Source: Epiperipatus broadwayi (lineage: Eukaryota > Onychophora > Udeonychophora > Euonychophora > Peripatidae). From it: a stretch of 64,000 nucleotides of DNA. Under the pieces are notes generated by a model, which ran no database searches, was not told the origin of the DNA, and saw nothing but the letters and a program-made list of their open reading frames with translations. Shown here piece after piece: positions 1 through 13,179 of this stretch (the stretch's first letter is position 1; every line of letters begins with the position of its first letter). The stretch is taken from contig JAQFVV010000158.1 of assembly GCA_028023455.1 (NCBI GenBank), forward strand, positions 866,001 to 930,000, written 5' to 3'. Position numbers and translations under genes: made by a program.

Positions 1-1716
1 TAACCAAAATATTTAAAAACAAAATAATAATACAAAAAAATATCTTACATTTTAACCAACATTTCATAATTTCAGATTAGTATACAATAATAGTTTTAAT
101 ATACACAAAATTTTTTACTCTAGGTTATAACTATTCTTATTGAAGAAAATTATGGTTTTAATCGATTTTGAGTTGTGTTAAAGTTCTGAGAAAGTAAAAT
201 ATAAAACTTCATTTCTAAAATTTTAGAATAGTCTTTGATATAATAAAAAGAAAATATATAGTAAAAGTTCATATTACCAGTCCCACGGGTTCAAACTTAG
301 CTTGTTTAATGTTCATTTTTGCAGCAATCACGGTTTCTTTTTCTTGAGACTTGTAATTATTTACCGGCTATGATTATGGTGATATTATTTGCCACTGGAT
401 CTTTTTTTTTCCTTCCTTGTTAAGCAGAATTCTTCCATTAGAATATCAGTTGTTCTCTTATTTGCAATTTTTTTCTTTTTACTGGGTTTAAATTCAGATA
501 CTGGAACAATTGTACTAGATGATTCAATTTGTACTAGATGATTTAATATTTATCAGTAGATTAATCATTTTTATTCAGCTTTCAAATGCAGGTGAATGTT
601 TCTTTTGCTTAAAATATAGCATTTTCTCAATCAGTCATCAGAGGTAGAATATTTTAATTTCATTTCAGACAAGACTTTTTTCTTCTTTCCTATATGATGC
701 GCTGGTTTTGTGATGAATCAGGGATCTCCCAGATGAAATATTTATTTTAACCTGCCATGCTGTTTTTAATCTTCACAAAAAAAAACTTTATATTAAAAAT
801 AAATGATTTTAAAATTGATATCTGATGAATCAGACGCTTGTCTCTTTAGTTTCAATATTAAAAAAATCTCTTTTTTCAAACTTTCCCATGCTGGTTTTTA
901 TACTTGATTTTTTTTTCTATTTCAGCAAACTCATTTTTAGATTCACAGTTCACGGGAACCTGTGAAAAATCTTAATATCATGATTTTCCAGATTAATCCT
1001 GTTTTGAAGTAAAAATTGTCTTAATCCTTTTTTTTTTTTCACAACTGTCTGAGTTTTAACAGAAAACCAAATTTTATAAAAACAAAATGGTTAACAAAAT
1101 ATATATAATTTAACAGATTTTCTTTTTCAATATGTAATAAAATGTACATTTATGTATGTAATGTACACACACACTTATTCAACCCATTTATAAAGCTGGC
1201 CCATTAAAATAATCTAAATGTTTTTTTAGAAATTATGATTTTAATATCTAAAATTAAATTCTTAACCTTCAAATCCCCAATTATAATCATTTTGAAATCA
1301 TAATATTACAATCATAGAAATAGAATAAAATATTAGAATTTAGCAAATGTAGGTTAGCTTTGAAGAGAGTTTAATATTTGAAATATACAATGATAATTAA
1401 ACAGTTTACACATATTCTGCCTATATATGTGTTATTAATTTACTTTTCAACAAAAAAATCAAATATTGAATATTTAAATGTGTGTACTTTTCTTTTTGCG
1501 TTTTTTTTTTTATCAACACACAAACAATTAAAGAACATAACTATTGCCCCACTCTCTGTCTTAAGCTTTCAGAACTTGACCCTGTAGGGTGTAAACTTGA
1601 GTGCCCTACAGCTTCCTTTCCTATATAAAATTGTGATGATGATTTTTGTTCATTTTCTTTCATGCACATTATTACAAATTTAGCTAATGACTAAATTGTA
1701 ATGGCACAATATATAT
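1..1716. other. AT-rich flank, no gene recognised
   Basis: No convincing coding sequence is visible. The minus strand of about 300-1000 has slightly less AT-rich, Lys/Ser-rich broken reading frames that might be a very old coding relic, but I recognise no domain. Short runs of CA repeats occur near 1168-1176. The stretch lies upstream of the first Cul3 exon seen and could be intron 1 or intergenic. Confidence 0.5.
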
Positions 1717-1920
1717 GAATTCATAGTATTATTTCCGTGAGGTTCCATGTAATAAAAATACAATACTTAAATAGCTGACATTTCAGTACAATAACAAGTA
1801 ATTTCCTCAGAGCTTCTTTCTCAAATCATAATATGTATGGTGTTATTGTACTGAAACGTCAGTTATTTAGCTATTATATTTTTATTACACGGAAGCTCCT
1901 GGAAATAATACTAAGAATTC
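1717..1920. repeat. 204-bp imperfect hairpin (MITE-like)
   Basis: The arm starting gaattcatagtattatttcc at 1717 is repeated in inverted form, ending with ggaaataatactaagaattc at 1920. The stem includes matching pieces such as ctgacatttcagtacaataa on the left and the complementary run near 1853. The arms are about 75-80 bp with a loop of about 45 bp. It ends just before the LINE copy begins. The fold suggests a small non-autonomous DNA transposon, but no clear target duplication was read. Confidence 0.7.
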
Positions 1921-1989
1921 ATCATTTATCCATAAGAATATTAAAATTTATATATATATTGTAATGATATAATATGGGGAAGTAGGTAT

Positions 1990-4500
1990 GAGATGGCTAT
2001 AGAGTTGATTTAAAAACATTCTCAGAGTGATGAAGTAGTAGAAGATTCTTATATGGATGTACAAAAGACTTTTGATTAGAGTAAACATTTTAAAATTGTT
2101 ATGGGAGACTTTAATGCTGGAATTGGTAAGAAAATGAAAGATGAAAGTGCTGTAGGTAATTTTGGTTATGGTATTAGAAATGAGAGAGGTCATAGACTTG
2201 TAGAGTTTGCAGAAAAAGAAAAATTTTATATTATGAATTCTTTTTTTTTTTTTGAGAAAAATGTTAAAAGGAAATGGACAGGGAAGCATCCAAATGAAGG
2301 TACAGCAGAATTGGATTATATTTTGACTAACAGAAAATATATATTTCAAGATTTTAATGTTCTTAATAAATTTAACACAGGAAGTGATCATCGATTAGTA
2401 AGATGTAAGATACGTGTTAATGCAAAACTAGAGAGACAAAAATTATTAAGAAAAACAATATTTACAGTTGATATTCCTAATCTTCAGAAACATTCTAATG
2501 AATTTAAATTAGAACTTACAAATTGGTTTCAAGTATTAGTAGATTTTGAACATGATTCAGATTTGAATGAAATTAATATGAAAATAACTGATACACTTTT
2601 AAAAATTGCAACAAAGATAGCTGGTAGAAAAAAGCAGCAATTGACCAATAAAATTTCTACTGAGACTAGAGAATTTATGAAGAAAAGAAGGAATATGAAG
2701 ATATACAAAAATGATGCATTAAAAAGGATTGAATATCTTGAATTTTGTAAAATGGGTGCAGAAAAGAGTTGAAAATGATATAAGAAAGTATAACTGTGAA
2801 CTAGCAAGGAAAGCTGTAGAAGAGAATAAAAGTCTCAAGAGTGTAAAACAACATTTTGGTATTGGTAGGAAATTTATATCTGCAATAAGAAAAAAAGGTG
2901 GAATTATTACTAAAAAGAGAGATGACATCATGAAATGGGTAGAAGACTTCTATCAAGAATTATATAGTAATAAAGAACAAGTACCTCCTATATCTATTAT
3001 ATCTTCTGAATTGCTCAGAATTTTAAATGAAGAAGTGAGACATGCAATTAAATTTATGAAGAAAGGAAAGGCTCCAGGTAATGATGGAATTATAATTGAT
3101 ATATTAAAAGAAGCAGGTGAAGAAATAGAATTTTTTTTAGCAAAGTTATATACCAAATGTCTAAATGATAAAGATGTACCAGATGATTGGAAGAATGCAA
3201 TATTAATATTTAAAAAAGATGATAAAGAAGATATTAGAAATTACAGACCTATCAGCCTTTTATCAGTTTTATACAAAATTTTTACCAAGATAATTACAAC
3301 TCGTCTACAGAGAACATTGGATTTCCACCAACCAAGAGAACAAGCTGGATTTAAAAATGGTTTTAGTACAGTAGATCATATCCAGGTATTGAGAGAAGTT
3401 ATAGAAAGGACAAATGAATATGAGTTGCCATTATGCTTTGGATTTGTAGATTATGAAAAGGCATTTGATTCTATAAACATTTCTTCAGTGATTAAAGCAT
3501 TGGATCATCAAGGTATAGATCCAGGATATTGTCATATTTTAAAGAATATTTATAAAAATGCAACAGCAACAATTAGATTACATAATGATACTAGGAAAGT
3601 CAACATTGAGAAGGGTGTAAGACAGGGTGACTCCATATCTCCAAAACTTTTTACAGCAGTGCTGCAAGAAGTATTTTGTGGATTAAAATGGGAAGCTAAA
3701 GGAGTGAAAGTAAATGGAGATTATTTAAGTCATTTAGATTTTGCAGATGATGTAGTTGTTTTTGCAAATAATGCTTTAGAGCTGCAGGAAATGTTGCAGG
3801 AGTTATCAGATGAAAGTAGGACTAAAGATAAATGTTAAAAAGACTAAAGTAATGTTTAATGGATTTTCTCAAAATATGAAAATAAAGATTGATTATGATG
3901 AGTTAGAAGAAGTTAACAGTTACAAATACCTTGGTCAGATTATTAATACAGATGGAAACATAATGGATGAAATTAATCATAGAATTAAACTTGGTTGGAG
4001 TGCTTTTGGTAGAAATAACTTGATACTAAAAGGAAATATGCCTATGTGTTTGAAAAGGAAGGTTTTTAATAAATGTGTTTTTCCAGTTCTTACTTTATGG
4101 ATCTGAGACTTGGACACTTAATAGAAGAGCAATACAGAGACTTCAGACCACTCAAAGAAGTATGGAGAGATGCATGTTGGGAGTAACAAGAAAAGATCGA
4201 AAACACAATATATGGATAAGAGAACAAACAGGTGTTACTGACTTCATTGAAAAAATTAAAAGACTGAAGTGGAGTTGGGCTGGACATATTTCTAGAAGAG
4301 ATGATAATAGATGGACAATTGAAATCATAAACTGGATCCCAAGAGATTGTAAAAGACCCAGAAAGAGACCACATGTGAGACGGATGGATGAAATAAGAAA
4401 AGGTGTAGGGGTGATGTGGAGAAGAGAACCTAAAGATCGGAGATGAATTGAACTCGGAGAGACCTTAATCCTGCAGTGGATTGATAATGGTTGATGATAA
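1990..4500 (+). pseudogene. RTE-like non-LTR retrotransposon (LINE), 5' truncated and frameshifted
   Basis: This relic encodes the C-terminal part of an AP-endonuclease (M-G-D-F-N-A-G-I-G and later S-D-H-R-L-V-R) followed by a reverse transcriptase. RT motifs are Y-R-P-I-S-L-L-S, F-V-D-Y-E-K-A-F-D-S, G-V-R-Q-G-D-S-I-S-P-K-L-F and F-A-D-D-V-V-V-F, then K-T-K-V-M-F and a C-terminal R-R-M-D-E-I-R-K-G. The open segments 2101-2770, 2729-3838, 3810-4106 and 4075-4446 lie in different frames, so three frameshifts (near 2750, 3820 and 4095) separate otherwise stop-free blocks. The endonuclease N-terminus is missing. The 3' end runs into a TGATGATAATGATGA-type tail, typical of RTE elements. A related copy stands inverted at 25390-28170. 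Confidence 0.9.
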
Positions 4501-7149
4501 TGATGACCTCATATATTCCAAAATGAGAGACCTATATGAGAAATCTATAATTTACATGGCCCATGAGCTAAAGTCTATTAATATTTATGGAATTTGTAAT
4601 ATAAGATTACAGAATTATGCTTGATGACAATAAAGTCGTGTAAGAAAAAATTATTCCTCACACTATCACAATTTGAATTTATTTGGTTAGTCAATATTGC
4701 TAGCTCTTACAACTAAATCTACCCTTGATAAATATATCTGGTGATATGAATTGGTGTTCAATTGTATAGACTTATTTGAGTAATATTACATAGAATAACT
4801 AAAGCTAAGATTTTAATTTAATAGATAAATATTTTATTTACATTGGTAACTAAATGTAAGTCATGAAATTGCATATTAAAATAACATTAGCTTATAATAT
4901 TTAGTGTGTGCATATTTACACTATGGGTAATGTCATACAAAATACTTAACTTGAATTAAAGGAAGATACATATTTAGCTTAATTTTTCTGACAATAATTT
5001 AGTATTGAGAATTTTAACTTATTATGGACTATGTTGAGGTTAAACCTAAATAAGTTATCTTGACAAGTATCGTTCAATAATTATTTATCCTTTTGTGGTT
5101 AAGACAGCTTCCTTTAATTGAATGTATATAAATGTGATTGTTTATTTTATATAAAACTATATATGAAATTATTCTTTAACACTTGTGTATAACATAAGAT
5201 AAATAGAATTAAAGAAAAATTTGAAGAAATCACTGAAACTTTTAGCATTTAAATATCCACTATATAGAGTAAGGTGGTCAAATTGTTATAAGAATTTGTT
5301 AAGTATCCAAAATGAGTTGACAATAGCACTAAGAATTTGATTGTAGTTTTTGGAATAATCCAATATAATTTATTCAACAGTAGTTTTGTGCTTTGACTTC
5401 TTTATATATTAGTTAGGTAACGGATATCTGTATAATTTACTTTTAATAAAAAAAATTTTTAAAAATATATCCAAAGATAAATCTTAATAAACACTAATTC
5501 CTGTGTTACCCAATAAGCTTGTAGAATCATAATTTCTTTTAATATCAGCTGTAAGTATTTATCTATTCACTATGTTATCCACAAACATAATAATATAATT
5601 GTTAGAATCCCCACGTGTGTATGAGTATGTTTCCAGTAGCATATAATAAACTACCATGTCTGATAGATGGTGTTATGGTCTCACGACTAAAGTTAATGTA
5701 TTTGATATTCTATATTTCATTCTCTATCTCTAATGAATGATTCTTAGGGTAGTTGCTTAAAATTAATTTGGTTTCTCCCAAATTGGCATTTTATTTTATT
5801 TATAGGGACTAACACTTTACTCTTAATATATGTGGGTTTATTTCATTTTTATACATGTGTGTTTCAAATTCGAATGGCAATTTGACCTAAGGCAAAAAAA
5901 CAAAACAAAATTGTAACATGCTGGAAGTTATGGTTTTATTCATTAAATGATTTTAATTTAAATCTAACAGTCCATATTTATTTTTATTTTCCTAACTAGT
6001 TTTGCAAATACGATCATTTCAATAAATAGAATATGCTAATTAAAATATAGTTTTTCTAGGTAATTTATTGGCATGTATGTGTGTAGATTCTCCCAAAAAT
6101 AAAAGTATCCAGTAAAGTTAATAAACTTTTTAAATCCAACTTATCACTCTGTTATTTTCACACACAAAAAAGTATCTTTTTATAATTTCCTTTCTTCTAT
6201 ATATTACTTTTTAAAACAGACTACATTACTTTTTAAAAGTCTCCACATATACACTCTAATGCAAATTTTTTTTAAATATAATTCCTTTAATTTTCTAACA
6301 CTTTTGACTATCCTACAGTCTTCATCAGTAGTGTATAGAAATATATGGAGGAATGCAAAAAAAGTAAAGGGGAAGATATAAGAATAATTTTGTTTCTTGT
6401 TGTTATCTTATTTTTCTCTCGTGGATTTCATTCAATTGTTGCTTTAAATAATTGACATTTATTATGTTTATATACTAAATATAACCGCATACATACATAT
6501 GTGTAGATTATTAGATGTGAAATGAAATGTGTATTAATCATTCATTAATGTGCAAGTAAATAATGTTATTTCAATAAAATAATTTCCTTAAAATTAAAGT
6601 GTTTTCATTTGCTTTTTTCTGTTAGTGATTTCAAATACAGTGTGATCTCAAGTTAAAATTGTTATTGAAGTTTACAGTACTAAATATTTGTACTAAATAT
6701 ATTCTGATAATCCTTTATTGATATTAATTTTGAATTATTTTAAAACAAAATAAGTGATAAAAATATGGTTAAGATATTAATCAAAATCTTGTGGTAGGCA
6801 TCATGTTTTGCCAGATAAAGTAGAGTTATCAATTGTCAGTTTTAGTGATCAATATTTCAGAGTGAAGTAACAGATTGACATTAAAAAAAATTTTTAAATA
6901 CTGTATATACATAATCATATTTTGAAGGAGCCTCCTACCTGGTACAATGTATAATAGATTGAACATTTGCATTATTATGAATAATAATAAAACACTGCAA
7001 CAGAAAATAAGAATAAATCAAATTATATTTTTGACACATAAGCATCATAATCCATCAAACAAACAAAAAACAGCATTTACCATTAAAAATTTAAAAACCG
7101 TTTTTTATAAACTTGAACACTATTGACTCTGATTCATTACTTGTTCATT
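4501..7149. other. AT-rich flank, no gene recognised
   Basis: About 2.6 kb of AT-rich sequence without a reading frame or repeat that I can assign. It contains only homopolymer and AT-rich tracts. Confidence 0.5.
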
Positions 7150-7755
7150 TTGTGCAATAAATCAAGTCTTTAATCTTATGCTTTCTATCATTCCTTTCCT
7201 CATACATTACCATAACAATACCAGAATCAAAACCATTCCCATATTCTTTCTCCTGATTATAAAACAGATTCATTTGTTAAATCAATTTTAACTTTTTTAT
7301 ATATTAATGAATGCTGTGCCATTCTGGTTCTTGAATTTGCTTTTATTTCACCATAATGTATATAAGAACAATCTGATTGATTGCAGTCCACCACATTTTA
7401 CCCATGGTATTATTAATTAACCTATCCTAATTAATGGGTGCAAAGATCTGTGAGATAAGTTCAATGTTGGATTTAAAACACTCATTAATTTGACTAGTTA
7501 GATAAATAATGCCAAAGCTAATTTTGTGTATGTAGTAGAGTGCTGTCAATTGGATTATCTTTATATATACTATGGTGGAAACAAAAGCAAATTTGAGTAT
7601 CAGAATGACTTAACAAACTGATTTAACAAATGCATCTACAGTTTATAATCATGAGAAGAAATATGGGCATGGTCTTGATCCTGATATTGTTAATATAATA
7701 TGTGAGGAAAGGAATGATAGAAAGCAAAAGATTGTAAGGCATTTGGTTTATTGTA
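7150..7755. repeat. 0.6-kb imperfect inverted repeat
   Basis: The left arm (about 7150-7390) and right arm (about 7540-7755) are reverse complements with many mismatches. Matching pieces are ctttctatcattcctttcct on the left with its complement near 7709, cccatattctttctcctgat with the complement near 7655, and attctggttcttgaatttgc with the complement near 7580. The centre is about 150 bp. The structure fits an old foldback or MITE-type element. No coding capacity is visible. Confidence 0.65.
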
Positions 7756-8639
7756 TAAAATAAACACAGAATAGGTTTTAAAAAAATTTAACAGTAAAGT
7801 TCTGGATTTTTTTTTTTGTTTATTTGTTTGATAACTATGATTATGGCCGTGTTGAAAGTATACTTGGTTTATTTAATTATATTTTATTTTTATTCTCTGT
7901 TGCGGTGTTTTCATATTATATAATGTTTGAATACAGCATATAAAAAAACTTTTTAAAAAAATCTCATGTTTCTTTATCAGCTAAAGATGGGAAAAAAATC
8001 TACAGTAACTTTTAACTTGGATAGTTATTCACTTAAGATTATTAAATATCTTGGTAGTAGTTTCTTAAGTAAAAAGGTGGATTTTGATGTTAAATGCAGT
8101 ATAAACTACCTTTTAACAAATTAATGGATAGGATATTTCATCACAATGAAATATTGCAAGACTTGATACTGTTAACTTAACATAAAGACACTAGAAAATT
8201 TTTATTTAAGGGTGCTCCGTAAAATTTTTAAAAGTACAATAGCAAGATCATAAAACTAAACGTTTTCAATTTATGAATATGATACTATAAAATCAACTAT
8301 TGTAAAAGGAAATGAACCATATAAGTAAAATTTCTTAAAAAAGTGTTTTATATTTACATTGAGCATGCGTTTTATTGAAAAAGTAGGCACATTTACATTA
8401 TAAAGATTATATCATTAAGACATTGTGGTAATCATTTAGTATGCACTCTGGGACTTTCTTTTTTATACCTGGGGGAACCACCCAACAGTCTTAACAGTAC
8501 TGAAAATATTAAGCAATAAATTTGATGCCTACTTTTAAATTAGGATATTGTTTTGCAGATTCCAATCAAACAATAGTCAGAAAAAGAAATAGTGATCACC
8601 GCCCTCTCCCCCAATCCACTCTTCATAAAAATCTTTAAA
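7756..8639. other. AT-rich flank, nothing assigned
   Basis: No reading frame, repeat or motif that I can support was seen here. Confidence 0.4.
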
Positions 8640-9470
8640 ATTATTGCTATTATTTATTCATTAAAATTATTTAAAGATTTTTTTTAAACCATCTGTCTGA
8701 CATAGTATTATTTTAGAATATACAAAATTATTATTGTGACTGTTTGTTTCATAAAAAAAACTGCATCAATAACTCATGGTCTATTTTTTTTTTATGTTCC
8801 TTTGTAAATAGTTTTTTATCATTTCTCCAATGTATAATTTCAGTTAAAACACACAAAATTATTTTCATTTAATTTTAGTCAAACAATGACAATTAGAAAG
8901 AAATTGTTTTTTTTTTTTTTGGTTTTTCCCCACCCTAAAATCTTTCAAAACTCCCCACATATCAATTTTCAAGATTTATCACCAGTATAAGTACTCAAAA
9001 AATGTAGCAGATATTTGATCTGAAAATGATGATAAACTCAAAATAAAAATTATTCAAACATAGTAACAAAATCTAGCAGATCCAACAAAAAATAAATTAT
9101 CTGCAAACAAAATCCTAGCAGATGCTTGAAACCCAAAAAAGAAAAGTTCCACCAACTAACAAACTCTAAAATCCCCACCTCATTCTGCGTTCAATTAGGG
9201 GAGAGGGGGGACTTCTATTATTTGGTCTATAGTTTTTACTGCCTGTTACAATGGAATAGTTGGCAAGTCTTTTGTGTGTTAATAACAAAAAATAATTGCT
9301 ATTGTTTGATTATTAAAATTGTCTATAAAGTTTTTTTACACCATCTGTAGAATTATTTTGATCATTCACACACACAAAATAATTATTATTTTGACCTTTT
9401 GATTTTCATATAAAAAATGGCACACAATACTCATTACCTTTTTTTTTTTTTTCATTTGTAAACAAAACAG
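8640..9470 (+). repeat. Pair of diverged direct repeats (about 180 bp each)
   Basis: Sequence at about 8640-8830 recurs, diverged, at about 9285-9470. Both run from ttgctatt, through an aaaccatctgt or acaccatctgt segment, an attattattgtgac or attattattttgac segment, and an actcat motif, to a poly-T tract and tttgtaaa. The 450 bp between them contains poly-T and poly-C tracts. These are probably two copies of an unassigned interspersed repeat. Confidence 0.55.
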
Positions 9471-12015
9471 GGGCAGGGGATTCATTTATCACTTTAAACA
9501 TTGTCTAAAATAGTTTTCAGTTTCAAAAAATGTACATGTAATACATTTATTTTTTAGCAACCAAAAGAAACAGGTCACTTATCGCTTAGTATGTTCAGTA
9601 ATGTTCAGTGATTCCCAGTTATGAGAAAAATCCTAGAGCACATACTAAATGATTATCAACATTCTTAAGAAGTGCAATGTTGTTTGTTTTCATGGGGAAG
9701 ACTTGGCAGAAAATGTAATACAATGGAGAATTAAAATTAGATACAATGACAAAGTATCTTGGAAAGAAAAGTTTTTTGCAGCAAAGGTTAAAACTTGTTG
9801 TCATAATATCAAATAAATAGAATAATGAACTAGGGTGTTCCATATATAGACTTATTTGTGATTCACTGATTGATTTGTACAATTCTCTCAAAACTCATTT
9901 TTAGTATATTATTACTATTTAACTTTGCCTTTTTATTTTGGAATTGAAATAGCTATATTCATTTATAAGTGGCTGTTGCTGATGATAAAAGAAATTGTAA
10001 ATATATTCATATAATTTATGATCTAATTTTCTTTGCCTCTTTGCTTATATGACTTTATGAATGAAGATAGATTTGCTTAGAGAAGTCAGGGATCTAAAAA
10101 TTTAATAAGTTTGAATTGGTGTGGAGGATTGAGTAAATAAAATGAGGATTTTTATTATTTATAAAACTCCTTATAAAAGTATTAAAAGACTATTCAAGAG
10201 ATCATAAGGATTAGAACTTGAATGAAATTACTTGTTAAGTAAGAATCTTAAGAAAGCTGTTCATTATATTTTTTAAAAAAAAGCAAAATTTATTTCTATG
10301 GTAGAATTTTACAATGAACTATTTTTCACATCCATAAAAATGTCAAAACTTTTTGTGAAACAGCTAAATTAAGAGCTTTGAGTTTTGAAATACTTATAAA
10401 CTAGTTAATGGCATATTCTAATGTTTTGTTTTCAAAAATGTAAATTTTATAAAATAATGAAAGAAATATATATCAGATATCTCAGATTGATGAGCAGAAA
10501 AAAATATGCATTTTTCATTTGTGGAAATTAAAGCAACTTAACATTTTTCATTGTAAAATTAAGTGATTATTGCTGAAAGAATAGGAAGGGATAATCATTA
10601 ATAAATAATTTACACTAGTGGCATTTCTATTTTAATTCCAAAATCAGAATTGTGGATCCTTTTTTTTTTTTTAATATTATCATCAGGGGAATTTGTTTAA
10701 ATGTGATAAATCAAAATAGCTTAGTTTTAGCATTATTTAGATAACAAGTTTGGAGCAGTTTTTAGTTTTGTTTTGTTTTTTTAATTAATTCCTGATGTCT
10801 TTATCTGATATATAATTTTTTTTTTTAATGTCATTTTGTTATAATAAAAACAAAAAAAAAAAAAATTATAAACAAATCTTTTTCTTGATAATTGTACAAT
10901 GATCATGTGATCCAACAATGATCATGTGACCAGAAGTCATGCAGCTGCAGCAGCAGAGTATACAGAATACATTCTATTTTATGCATTCTTTAAAACAGAT
11001 TTATTTCTCTAATAGAGAAAATTATTTTATAAAGGCAAGTACTATGATTATTTGTAATTTCAGTTTAGAAGGACTAGTTTCTGCAAATTTTTAATATAAC
11101 TTTTTTCATACTTATGAATTTGTTAATAACAGTTATTAGTTATTGCAAAATAGTATTTTTAAGATAAATCTCTAAAGATGGAAGTTACATAATATATATC
11201 CTATCAATTTAGTTATGAAGCCATTGATGATAATTTGATCTGTTAATAATTAAAATCCAGAATGAAGTATAACAATATAGGTCCATTATTTAGATGTTTA
11301 TTATTTTATAAAAAAAAATTTATTTGCAAATTTTTGGCCCTAGTATTGGCTTTTAGCAAATAACCCTTAGAGGATTCCATCATAGTAAAGGGTTTTTTTT
11401 TTGAGCCAAATTAAAGGAGTGTTTATCATTTTGAATAAAAATGATTCCCTGACAACAATAATTTCAAATCTAGAAATTATAGACCTGAATAGGAAGTTAT
11501 ATTTAGAACTTTGCTAGTTATTAACTTTTAAAACAAATAAATAATGACCATAATTTATTTTTGTGTGTAATAATTTTACTATTATAAGATATATCTTAAA
11601 ATAACGTCTAAAATTAACATCTTTTTAACTTTTATTCCTAATGACTATGATATTTACAATTTTCTTCTTGCTCTGCTGATTGATTTATTCATAATATATC
11701 CTGAATTTGTGATATATTAATTTCAAATAAATTATAATCTACTATAACTTCTTTCTGATGTAGTATATTGTCATATTTTTTTAAAATTAAGTTATAACTT
11801 TTTTTGTAGATATTTAGTGTTTATATAGATTATAATAATGGTTATTTTTTTGTGCAAATAGTACAATCCATATTGCTTTTTTAATGTTTCACAAAAATTA
11901 AAATTATTGAATTTTATTATTTAAAGGATCCTATAGTAACAAAATAAGATATATTGAATGGTTTGTATACATCTAGTATGTCATGTATGTATAACACAAA
12001 TTATAATTATATAAA
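9471..12015. other. AT-rich flank with homopolymer tracts
   Basis: About 2.5 kb without a recognisable gene. Poly-T and poly-A runs are frequent (for example 10663-10672 and 10850-10864). A short direct repeat, caatgatcatgtga, occurs twice around 10898-10930. Nothing else can be assigned. Confidence 0.5.
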
Positions 12016-12025
12016 TGTCATTATA

Positions 12026-13169
12026 AAAAAACAGGCAAAACTCTCTTTACAGTAGTGCCACTCAGTGCAAATCAGAGTAAACAATGAGTGCCAGAAGGCT
12101 TGTGCATAAAATTTCTATTGAATGCCTACTCATCCAATATCCCCAGACTAGTTTCTAGCTTGTGGCTTTCATCAGTGAGGAGCTTTGCATCTGAGAGCAC
12201 TGCACCTAGATCTTAGGATCTAATGCAACCCTCCAGCAATCACCTTTTATCTCTACTTAACTACAAAACTATGTGTCTAAAATTGAAAACACAATATTTT
12301 CAAAGCTCATTAACTTATATAGTCATATAGGTCTGAACTCAGTTCAGTACCCATATATGTTGGTGTCTTTGATTCTTTAATAACCATAGCCACTACACTC
12401 GTATTAGGCAGGATTAGTATTTAACCACTAAACATCACATGATCACCAATTCTTATGCTTGCTCATAACCGTTATTAAAACAGGCAAAACTCTCCATACA
12501 GCAGTACCACTCAGTACAAACCAGAATAACCATTGGATGCCAGAAGGCTTGTGCATAAAATCCCTATCTAGTGCCTACTCATTCAGTATACCCAGAAACC
12601 CTTCAGCAGCCACCTTTTATCTCTACTTAACTACCAAACTGCTTAACTACAAAACTGTAATTACAGTTATGAGCAAGCATAAAAAATGAAGATCATGTGA
12701 TGTTTAGTGGCTTAATACCAATTCTACCTAATAGGATAGTGGTGGTTATGGTTATTAAAGAATCAAAGACACCAAAATGTATGTGTACTGGACTAAGTTC
12801 AGACCTATATGACTATATAAGCTAATGAGCTTGGATTGAAAATATTGTGTTTTCAATTTTAGACTCATAGTTTGTAGTTAATTAGAGCTAAAAGGTGTCT
12901 TCTGGAGGGTTGTATTAGACTCTAAGATCTAGGTGCCGCGCTCTCAGATCCAAGGCTCCTCACTAATGAAAGCCAGAAGCTAGAAACTAATCTGGGAATA
13001 TTGGATGAGTAAGGCACAAGATAGGGATTTTATGCACAAGCCTTCTGGCATCCATTGATTACTCTGGCTTGCACTGTGTGGCACTACTGTATGGAGAGTT
13101 TTGCTTGTTTTAATAACAGTTATGAGCAAGCATAAAAAATGGTAATCATATTATGTTTAGTGGTTTAAG
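12026..13169. mobile_element. Palindromic SINE-like cluster A (++-- units), flanked by a 10-bp direct repeat
   Basis: A unit starting near aacaggcaaaactctc at about 12030 is followed at about 12430 by a second, shortened direct copy, and then by inverted copies from about 12660 to 13169 that end with ggagagttttgcttgtttta and a tail. Shared landmarks are tgccagaaggcttgtgcata, the atctagatcttaggatc region and ggtctgaactcagttcag, each present in both orientations. The direct repeat tgtcattata stands at 12016-12025 and 13170-13179, which looks like a target-site duplication around the whole complex. The second unit and first inverted unit are strongly truncated. Cluster B at 17636 is built from the same family. 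Confidence 0.8.
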
Positions 13170-13179
13170 TGTCATTATA

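Noticed and set aside
300-1000. Minus-strand exon or old coding relic
   Set aside because: Only short, Lys/Ser-rich broken frames are present and no domain or splice structure could be supported.
1948-2391. 147-codon minus-strand open frame
   Set aside because: It is the shadow of the LINE endonuclease region on the other strand.
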